From Nocardia sp. (GTDB lineage Bacteria > Actinomycetota > Actinomycetes > Mycobacteriales > Mycobacteriaceae): DNA of 6,857 bases. Position numbers and translations under genes: made by a program. The notes beneath the pieces were generated by a model. That model saw only the letters and a list, made by a program, of their open reading frames with translations. It was not told the origin of the DNA and ran no database searches. Each line of letters opens with the position of its first letter. The stretch's first letter is position 1. Below are positions 1 through 4,491 of this stretch, in pieces. Location: positions 1 to 6,857 of the forward strand of contig JABFXT010000294.1 of NCBI GenBank assembly GCA_013361595.1. Reading direction: 5' to 3'.

Positions 1-96
1 GGTTCGCTCTCGGCGGCCGATACGCGCGTTCGCGCGGCGGTGACCGCGGCAGTCCTCGCGCGGCTGCGGGTCTCGAATCCCCGGCGCCCGGCCTGA
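1..96 (+). CDS. C-terminal end of an unidentified forward gene (partial)
   Basis: Frame 1 is open from the first base to a TGA at 94-96 and gives 31 residues, ending in ...RVSNPRRPA. Nearly every codon ends in G or C, as expected for real coding sequence here, and the middle part (VRAAVTAAVLARLRV) reads like an amphipathic helix. A 10-bp hairpin starts 13 bases after the stop, which fits the end of a gene. Frame 2 is closed by TGA at about base 41. Frame 3 stays open to about 123 but gives a low-complexity Arg/Gly/Pro-rich peptide. The fragment is too short to name a family. A non-coding or reverse-strand reading cannot be excluded. Confidence 0.4.
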   Translation, partial: GSLSAADTRVRAAVTAAVLARLRVSNPRRPA

Positions 97-109
97 CCCT
101 CGAGAATCC

Positions 110-148
110 GCGCCGCCGGTAGCGACCACCAGGGTAGCCCGGCGGCGC
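110..148 (+). terminator. Hairpin after the partial forward gene, likely terminator
   Basis: GCGCCGCCGG at 110-119 pairs perfectly with CCGGCGGCGC at 139-148, leaving a 19-base loop. The hairpin begins 13 bases after the TGA at 94-96. There is no U-tract, which is common for actinobacterial terminators. Terminator function is inferred from position and stem strength. Confidence 0.45.
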
Positions 149-152
149 ATTC

Positions 153-178
153 GTTACCGAGCCCGTAGGTGCGGTAAC
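153..178. repeat. Short inverted repeat GTTACCG / CGGTAAC
   Basis: GTTACCG at 153-159 is the exact reverse complement of CGGTAAC at 172-178, with a 12-base spacer. It lies between two stronger hairpins in the gene-free region. It could be an accessory terminator stem or an unrelated operator-like site; nothing in the sequence decides between them. Confidence 0.3.
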
Positions 179-214
179 CGTGTCGGACTCTGCCGCGACG
201 CTTCCCGATCGCGC

Positions 215-267
215 AGACGACCGAGCCCGGTCCCGGCGGCTACCGCCAGAACCGGGCTCGGTCGTCT
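215..267. terminator. 17-bp perfect hairpin, probable bidirectional terminator
   Basis: Bases 215-231 (AGACGACCGAGCCCGGT) are the exact reverse complement of 251-267. The 19-base loop holds a second small stem, GGCGG (235-239) with CCGCC (243-247). The element lies between the end of the forward partial gene and the end of the reverse acyl-CoA synthetase, so it can act on both converging transcripts. Neither side has a clear U-run. Both arms are flanked by the same short string ATCGCGC (208-214 and 268-274). Confidence 0.6.
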
Positions 268-330
268 ATCGCGCAGCGGCCCGGCCGACGAGCTCCCCGC
301 TCACGTTCCACGGGATATCGTCGGTCACCC

Positions 331-366
331 GGTCGGCGGGGCCGGTCCGGGCGTACCCGGCCGACC
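331..366 (-). terminator. Compound hairpin just past the acyl-CoA synthetase stop
   Basis: An outer stem pairs GGTCGG (331-336) with CCGACC (361-366). An inner stem pairs CCGGG (347-351) with CCCGG (356-360) around the tetraloop CGTA, leaving an unpaired stretch at 337-346. On the minus strand it begins 8 bases after the synthetase stop codon (375-377). It may be the primary terminator of that operon, with the 215-267 hairpin as a backup. The stem is imperfect and there is no U-tract. Confidence 0.35.
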
Positions 367-374
367 CCGTTCCC

Positions 375-1907
375 TCATCCCGCAGGCGAGAACCGCTCGC
401 GAAGCTCTCTTTTCAGGATCTTGCCGGTCACGTTCCTGGGCAGCGCGTCCACGAACTCGACCCGACGCGGAACCTGGAAACCGGCCAGGTGATCCCGGCA
501 GCCGGCAATGATGTCGGCTGCCTCGACCCGCGCCCCGTCGCGCGGCACCACGACCGCGCAGACGACCTCACCCCAGGTCTCGTCGGGAACGCCGATCGCG
601 GCGGCTTCCGCGACCGCGGCATGCCGGTAGAGGGCCTGTTCCACCATCAGCGAGGCGACGTTCTCGCCGCCGCTGATGATGAGATCCTTCTTGCGGTCGA
701 CGATATAGACGAAACCCTCATCGTCCTGCCGGACCAGATCGCCGGTGCGGAACCATCCGTCGGTGAACGCGGCCGCGGTCGCCTGCGGATCGTTCCAGTA
801 GCCCACGGTCACCTGATCGGCCCGCACGACCATCTCACCGACTTCGCCGATAGCGATATCGGCGAAATCGTCGTCGACCACCCGGATATCCGCCAGTCGC
901 ATGGGTTTACCCGCCGACATCAGCAGATCCGTCTCACCGGCGGCCGCGCGACGATGAGTCGCGGAATCCAAATGCAGCACATTGCCGGCGAGCTCGGTCA
1001 TTCCCATGCCCTGATAGAAATCGCAGCCGAACCGCTGCAACCCCTCCCGCAGCACCGCGGCCGGAATGGCCGCCGAACCGTAGCCGATCGCTCGCAGCGA
1101 TGTCAGCGCACTCGTATCGAGAGCCGGATCCCGGAGCAGGAAACTGATCATGGTAGGCGCCAGTCCGCTCTGCGTGACCTGCCATTCGTCCACCAACCGC
1201 AGGAACGTGGCGTTGTCGTAGGCCCGAAGGAAACCCACGGTGGCGCCGAGTAGATGGTTCACCAGCGTCACGTAGCCGCCGACATGGCACAGCGGGAAGC
1301 AGAAGAGGAACACGGTGTCCTCGGGGAGTTCCCATTGCAGTGCCGACGAGGTGATCCCGGCCAGCAGGTTGCGGTGACTGAGCATGACCCCCTTGGGCGT
1401 GCCGGTCGTCCCGCTCGTGTACACCAGCCACGCGGTATCGTCGTCGGACGGACGGACGGCCGGTTCCGAAACCGCTGCGCCACCCACGAATTCGGCCCAT
1501 TCGACGGCGGATTCGACGGCGCCGCCGATGGCTACCACGGTGTGCACGGTGGGGACCTCGGCCCGAACCCGGTCCACCAGGTCGGCGAATTCCGCGGCGA
1601 CGATCAGTACTCCGGCCCCGGAGTGTTCCAGCAGTGCCGTCACCTGATCCGGGTGGGACCGGAAGTTCAGGATCGTCAGGGCCATCCCCGCCATGGGTAC
1701 GCCGTAGTAGCAGTCGAAGTACTCGGTGCAGTTACCGGAGAGGACTGCCACCCGGTCACCGGGTTCGGCCACCTCCAGCAACGCGTTGGCCAGCCGCCGG
1801 CTCCGGTCCCGCAACTGCCGGTAGTCGATCCGCTCGTCCTCGAACCGCAGCGCGAGGCGGTCCGGATGTTTGCGGGCGCCGTATTCGACGATGTCACCGA
1901 CGAGCAT
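375..1907 (-). CDS. Acyl-CoA synthetase (FadD-type AMP-dependent ligase)
   Basis: This enzyme should activate a carboxylic acid with ATP to an acyl-adenylate and pass it to coenzyme A in the cytoplasm. All core motifs of the adenylate-forming superfamily are present: the phosphate loop YTSGTTGTPKG at residues 163-173, YQGMGMTE at 298-305, GWFRTGDL with the ribose-binding Asp at 384-391, the hinge YIVDRKKD at 401-408, IISGGENV at 410-417, and PRNVTGK with the catalytic Lys at about 496. The 510-residue length is normal for actinobacterial FadD-like enzymes. The ATG at 1907 is preferred because a GAGAGGGG run lies about 8 bases upstream; a GTG at 1916 sits almost on top of that run. The gene follows the cyclase-family gene after 51 bases, probably in one operon, so its substrate may be that enzyme's product. 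After GGENV the sequence reads ASLMVEQAL, with Met where many relatives have Glu. Chain length or aromatic preference cannot be read by eye. Confidence 0.93.
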   Translation of the reverse strand: MLVGDIVEYGARKHPDRLALRFEDERIDYRQLRDRSRRLANALLEVAEPGDRVAVLSGNCTEYFDCYYGVPMAGMALTILNFRSHPDQVTALLEHSGAGVLIVAAEFADLVDRVRAEVPTVHTVVAIGGAVESAVEWAEFVGGAAVSEPAVRPSDDDTAWLVYTSGTTGTPKGVMLSHRNLLAGITSSALQWELPEDTVFLFCFPLCHVGGYVTLVNHLLGATVGFLRAYDNATFLRLVDEWQVTQSGLAPTMISFLLRDPALDTSALTSLRAIGYGSAAIPAAVLREGLQRFGCDFYQGMGMTELAGNVLHLDSATHRRAAAGETDLLMSAGKPMRLADIRVVDDDFADIAIGEVGEMVVRADQVTVGYWNDPQATAAAFTDGWFRTGDLVRQDDEGFVYIVDRKKDLIISGGENVASLMVEQALYRHAAVAEAAAIGVPDETWGEVVCAVVVPRDGARVEAADIIAGCRDHLAGFQVPRRVEFVDALPRNVTGKILKRELRERFSPAG

Positions 1908-1958
1908 CGGTCCCACCCCTCTCCCGCCGAGGCGTCCCCGGTGTGAACGTCGCGCCCC

Positions 1959-2882
1959 TCATCTGATGGCCAGTGGATTGACCGGGGAGCCGATACCGCG
2001 CGTGAACTGCAGTGGCGGCCCGGCGTAGAAGAAGTCGTAGCGGCCGTCGGCCGCGCACGCCACGGACAGATCCTCGAAGTCGAGCATCTCCGCGAGGGTG
2101 AGACCCATATCCCGGATGAGCACCATATGGAGCTCGAACGCGGCCCCCGGATTCTCGCCGGGCATCACCTCGACCGCCCAGTTGTCCGAGCCGACCACGG
2201 CCACATCGTGTTCGCGCAACCAGGTCGCGCAGTTCAGGCTCAGGCCGGGCTCTCCGGCCATGAACCCGGCGGCGTCGCCGTCGGACAGGAACTTCTTGCG
2301 CCAGCCCGTCCGGATCAGCAGGATATCGCCCGCGCCCACGGTGACACCCTGAGCTTCGGCCACCTCGTCGAGCTCTTCGGGTCCGATCGCGGTCCCCGCC
2401 GCGAGCCAGTCCACGCCGCGCGCTTTCGCGATATCGAGGAGAACCCCGCGTCCGGCGATTCCACCGGCTTGGGTGTGGATACCGCATTTATCGGCACCCT
2501 TGACCGAGACTCCGGCGCCCGCGAATCCGTTGTAGAGCTGGTCGTCGTAGTGCACATGGGCGAGCGAATCGTATTGCGAACCCGCCTGGAGCGGCATGAA
2601 GACGTAATCGTCGGCCCATTTGAACCCGCCGGGAAGCACCTGCTCCTGGCCGTTCTCGGACATGAGCCGGATCGGGTTGATCCGCAGCCCGCCGGGCTGC
2701 GGGCCGTCACCGTCCAACGGGATGCCGAGATGGAAAACCTCTCCGGTCCGAATCGCCGCCGCCGCGGCGGCCACCCGTTCCGGCGTGATGAGGTTAGTGG
2801 TTACTCGTTCATCGTCGCTCCCCCAGCGACCCCAGTTGCTCACTTCTCGCCCGAGCGCGCGCATATCCGGAACTGCAGGCAC
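1959..2882 (-). CDS. Cyclase-family metal-dependent hydrolase (kynurenine-formamidase-like fold)
   Basis: The 307-residue product matches the putative cyclase family that includes bacterial kynurenine formamidase and isatin hydrolase. These cytoplasmic metalloenzymes usually hydrolyse amides or lactones. Visible landmarks are an N-terminal NWGRWGSDDERVTTNLITPE segment (about 15-34), the metal-site region QYDSLAHVHYD at 103-113, RGVLLDIAKARG at 145-156, GDILLIRTGW at 185-194, and AFELHMVLIRDMGL near 248-261 with a conserved-looking His at 252. The classical HxGTHxD motif appears here as GSQYDSLAH, so Gln replaces the first His of the HxD pair. The GTG start at 2882 is chosen because AGGAGG lies 5 bases upstream; longer readings from an ATG at 2921 or a start at 3056 lack a ribosome binding site and run through promoter-like DNA. 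The acyl-CoA synthetase follows 51 bases downstream. The family is clear; the substrate is unknown and no gene name is justified. Confidence 0.88.
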   Translation of the reverse strand: MPAVPDMRALGREVSNWGRWGSDDERVTTNLITPERVAAAAAAIRTGEVFHLGIPLDGDGPQPGGLRINPIRLMSENGQEQVLPGGFKWADDYVFMPLQAGSQYDSLAHVHYDDQLYNGFAGAGVSVKGADKCGIHTQAGGIAGRGVLLDIAKARGVDWLAAGTAIGPEELDEVAEAQGVTVGAGDILLIRTGWRKKFLSDGDAAGFMAGEPGLSLNCATWLREHDVAVVGSDNWAVEVMPGENPGAAFELHMVLIRDMGLTLAEMLDFEDLSVACAADGRYDFFYAGPPLQFTRGIGSPVNPLAIR

Positions 2883-2887
2883 CGATG

Positions 2888-2893
2888 CCTCCT
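2888..2893 (-). promoter_or_regulatory. Ribosome binding site AGGAGG that sets the cyclase start
   Basis: The plus strand reads CCTCCT at 2888-2893, that is AGGAGG on the coding strand, a full Shine-Dalgarno match. It ends 5 bases before the GTG at 2882-2880. The upstream in-frame ATG at 2921 has only AAGTTGAC before it and the start at 3056 has nothing comparable, so this site moves the start inward by 58 codons from the longest reading. Confidence 0.75.
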
Positions 2894-2925
2894 GTATCAC
2901 TGATACTGACGTGACAGTCATGTCA
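2894..2925. promoter_or_regulatory. Two adjacent palindromes in the cyclase leader, candidate operators
   Basis: GTATCACTGATAC (2894-2906) is a perfect 6-1-6 palindrome ending right beside the ribosome binding site. It is followed at once by the 19-bp near-palindrome TGACGTGACAGTCATGTCA (2907-2925), which has only one mismatched pair around its central base. Both lie between the likely transcription start and the GTG start, where a bound repressor would block transcription. The half-sites TGACA/TGTCA are typical of dimeric TetR- or GntR-type sites, but no such regulator is encoded in the window. Confidence 0.45.
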
Positions 2926-2937
2926 ACTTCCGTCGCA

Positions 2938-2966
2938 AGTGTGATCGCTGACACGCCGGCTGTCAA
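2938..2966 (-). promoter_or_regulatory. Candidate promoter of the cyclase / acyl-CoA synthetase operon
   Basis: On the minus strand a perfect TTGACA (2966-2961) is followed after 17 bases by CACACT (2943-2938), which keeps the key A and final T of a -10 box. This places the transcript start near 2931 and gives a leader of about 48 bases. The -35 box overlaps a TGACA-N7-TGTCA inverted repeat (2949-2965) that shares half-sites with the leader palindrome. The -10 match is weak, so the assignment is tentative. Confidence 0.4.
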
Positions 2967-2996
2967 GGGCATACCCACCACACCCGGAGCCCGACC

Positions 2997-3029
2997 CACG
3001 GCGTTCCCGGAGCGCCGGGACACGCCGTG
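2997..3029 (-). terminator. Strong 14-bp hairpin between nitroreductase and cyclase genes
   Basis: CACGGCGTTCCCGG (2997-3010) pairs with CCGGGA (3015-3020) plus ACGCCGTG (3022-3029). The stem has 14 base pairs with one bulged C at 3021 and an AGCG tetraloop. It lies 108 bases past the nitroreductase stop codon and about 30 bases upstream of the cyclase -35 box, so it probably ends the nitroreductase transcript and insulates the next promoter. No U-tract follows on the minus strand. Confidence 0.5.
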
Positions 3030-3106
3030 ATCAGGCCCGGAGGCTCGGTCCGCCACCGACGCCGGGCACCGACGGAAAACCGGCCTACCCGAACCTCTTA
3101 CGGACC

Positions 3107-3119
3107 GCCCGGCCCGGGC
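3107..3119. repeat. 13-bp GC-rich palindrome below the nitroreductase gene
   Basis: GCCCGG C CCGGGC is a perfect 6-1-6 palindrome beginning 18 bases past the nitroreductase stop on the minus strand. As RNA it would fold as a short stem with a 3-base loop. It may assist termination, but palindromes of G and C arise easily in this composition. Confidence 0.25.
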
Positions 3120-3137
3120 AGACGGAGCGACACCGCC

Positions 3138-3794
3138 CTACCAGCCGCCGATGTGCACGATCCGGTCCAGATCGGTCCGGGCGGCGGGTTTGAAATCGGT
3201 GCCCTTCGTATAGGCGACCGGGAGCAGCGCGCCCTGGGACACGCGCTCGTAGGGGATTCCGAGAATCTCGGCCGCCTCGCGCTCGTACCCCAGATGCAGA
3301 GTGGTCCACGCCGTTCCGAGCCCACGCGAACGGGCGGCCAGGCAGAAGCTCCAGACCGCGGGGAACAGCGAGGACCAGTGCGATGCGCTCTGCGCACTCG
3401 GCGCCTCGTCCACCCGGCCCTCGATACACGGGACCAGCAGGGTGGGCACTTCGCCCATCTTCTCCGCCAGATACGTCGCCGAACTCGCGATCCGCTGCCG
3501 GGCGGCATCGGCGGCGGAATCCGAACCGCCCTGATTACCAGGGAAGTACTTCGAGGCCGCGTACCGTTCGAACGCCTTCCGATACAGCTCCCCCAGCCCG
3601 CGCTTCTGCTCGGCATCGGTGACCACAACCCAGTGCCAGCCCTGCCGGTTCGAACCGCTCGGCGCCTGGACCGCCAGTTCGATACACTCCCGCACGACCT
3701 CGAGCGGAACCTCGCGCTCCAGATCGAGTCGTTTGCGCACCGCCCGGGTCGTGGACAGCAGTTCGTCGGTCGACAGGTCCAGCTCTATCGGCAC
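3138..3794 (-). CDS. Nitroreductase family protein (FMN-dependent oxidoreductase)
   Basis: This is a member of the nitroreductase superfamily, cytoplasmic FMN enzymes that use NAD(P)H to reduce nitro compounds, quinones or other electron-poor substrates. The N-terminal FMN phosphate-binding segment TTRAVRKR is at residues 15-22, followed by APSGSNRQGWHWVVV at about 44-58, GLGTAWTTLH at 158-167 and the C-terminal LLPVAYTKGTDFKPAAR at 190-206. The 218-residue length is normal for a single-domain member. The GTG at 3794 is preferred over an in-frame GTG at 3821 because GAGAGGG lies 5 bases before it; the upstream codon has no such site. The gene is divergent from marR across 205 bases and separated from the cyclase gene by 255 bases containing a strong hairpin, so it probably forms its own unit. 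Co-regulation with the divergent efflux operon is possible. The true substrate cannot be inferred. Confidence 0.9.
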   Translation of the reverse strand: MPIELDLSTDELLSTTRAVRKRLDLEREVPLEVVRECIELAVQAPSGSNRQGWHWVVVTDAEQKRGLGELYRKAFERYAASKYFPGNQGGSDSAADAARQRIASSATYLAEKMGEVPTLLVPCIEGRVDEAPSAQSASHWSSLFPAVWSFCLAARSRGLGTAWTTLHLGYEREAAEILGIPYERVSQGALLPVAYTKGTDFKPAARTDLDRIVHIGGW

Positions 3795-3799
3795 AATCG

Positions 3800-3806
3800 C
3801 CCTCTC
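3800..3806 (-). promoter_or_regulatory. Ribosome binding site GAGAGGG for the nitroreductase
   Basis: The plus strand reads CCCTCTC at 3800-3806, giving GAGAGGG on the coding strand with a 5-base gap to the GTG at 3794-3792. The same 5-base gap is seen for the cyclase and marR genes, which supports choosing this start over the GTG at 3821. Confidence 0.55.
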
Positions 3807-3930
3807 GGTCGGACCGGGCACGACACCCGGTTCGGGTTTTCGGATCCACCCCGAGGCTAATCGAGGCGACCACGGCGGCGGGGGTCACGGCCGATCCGCG
3901 CCGACGCGGGGGTTATGCCGGATTTGCGAT

Positions 3931-3981
3931 AGTTGATTACTGCAAGCAACTGATCTAGCTTTAGTTAGCGTAGGGAACTAA
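3931..3981. promoter_or_regulatory. Four AGTT/AACT half-sites over the marR promoter, candidate MarR operators
   Basis: AGTTG (3931-3935) is mirrored by CAACT (3947-3951), and TTAGTT (3961-3966) by AACTAA (3976-3981). The half-sites AGTT and AACT alternate at 3931, 3948, 3963 and 3976. The first pair overlaps the proposed -35 box and the second covers the end of the -10 box and the expected transcript start. This is the usual arrangement for an autorepressing MarR protein. Binding by the adjacent gene product is inference. Confidence 0.5.
3933..3961 (+). promoter_or_regulatory. Candidate promoter of the marR-transporter operon
   Basis: TTGATT (3933-3938) and TAGCTT (3956-3961) are separated by exactly 17 bases and resemble -35 and -10 boxes of the main sigma factor. 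The local DNA is clearly more AT-rich than its surroundings. The transcript would start near 3968, about 32 bases before the GTG at 4000. I found no equally good promoter on the minus strand for the nitroreductase. Confidence 0.5.
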
Positions 3982-3990
3982 CCACCGCTT

Positions 3991-3994
3991 GGAG
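3991..3994 (+). promoter_or_regulatory. Ribosome binding site GGAG that sets the marR start
   Basis: GGAG at 3991-3994 lies 5 bases before the GTG at 4000. The in-frame GTG at 3994 overlaps the motif itself and cannot use it, so the protein most likely starts at 4000, two codons shorter than the longest reading. Confidence 0.6.
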
Positions 3995-3999
3995 TGATC

Positions 4000-4491
4000 G
4001 TGCCAGTCTCATCGGATACCACACAGAACCTCCTCGGTGAACTGTTCCTGATCAGCCGCGCTCTCCGGAGCACCCTGGCCCACTCCGACGCGGGCCAGCT
4101 CCTCCCCGGCGGGCTCGGTGTCCTGTCCACCCTCGAGACGGCCGGCCCCTGCCGGCAGGTGGGCCTCGCGGCCGATCTGCACATCACCCCGTCGGCCATG
4201 AGCCGGCACATCACCGAACTGGCCGCCGCCGGATACATCAGCCGCGAGGCCGATCCCAGCGACGGCCGCGCCAGCTTGGTCCAGCTCACCCCCGAAGGCC
4301 AGGATCTACTGCACCGCGTACGGGCATTCCACACCCAGCACCTCCAGGAAACCCTCGGCGACTGGACCGAGGACGACGTGGACCAGGCGTACCAGGTGGT
4401 ACGCCGCCTCCGGAATTCCCTCAACTCCCGGGACCGCTGTGGCACGGCGGACGAGAACCCGCAGGTTTCGAAAGAGAGAGCCGATGTCTGA
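4000..4491 (+). CDS. MarR-family transcriptional regulator
   Basis: The 163-residue product has the winged helix-turn-helix layout of MarR repressors: a helical N-terminus (about 8-28), a helix-turn-helix around LAADLHITPSAMSRHITELA at 57-75, and the wing EADPSDGRASLVQLT at 83-97 with the family's D-x-R pattern. A C-terminal helical part follows (about 98-142), and then a polar tail. Such proteins act as dimers that leave DNA when a ligand, often a drug, phenolic or oxidant, binds. The gene ends inside the transporter gene with an 8-base overlap (4484-4491), so the two are almost certainly co-transcribed and translationally coupled. Paired AGTT half-sites over its promoter suggest autorepression. 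There are two cysteines, at 51 just before the reading-head helices and at 147 in the tail; redox sensing is possible but unproven. Confidence 0.92.
   Translation: MPVSSDTTQNLLGELFLISRALRSTLAHSDAGQLLPGGLGVLSTLETAGPCRQVGLAADLHITPSAMSRHITELAAAGYISREADPSDGRASLVQLTPEGQDLLHRVRAFHTQHLQETLGDWTEDDVDQAYQVVRRLRNSLNSRDRCGTADENPQVSKERADV

Noticed and set aside
23..36. CGCGCG-TT-CGCGCG inverted repeat near the left edge
   Set aside because: It lies within the probable partial coding region and consists only of alternating C and G, so chance is the simplest explanation in this composition.
180..1253. A 357-residue forward frame opposite the acyl-CoA synthetase
   Set aside because: It runs through the 17-bp hairpin and then antisense to a well-supported enzyme, and its product is Arg/His/Asp-rich with no domain.
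1254..1946. A 230-residue forward frame opposite the 5' half of the acyl-CoA synthetase
   Set aside because: It is a mirror of the ligase codons, with no family resemblance and no ribosome binding site.
2894..2906. Riboswitch or RNA thermometer formed by the GTATCA palindrome beside the ribosome binding site
   Set aside because: As RNA it would give only about five pairs with a three-base loop and would not cover the AGGAGG motif. A protein-binding site is more likely.
2127..3860. Forward frames opposite the cyclase and nitroreductase genes (2127-2903 and 3027-3860)
   Set aside because: Their products are low-complexity Arg/Pro/Gly-rich sequences, while the minus strand carries conserved enzyme motifs throughout.
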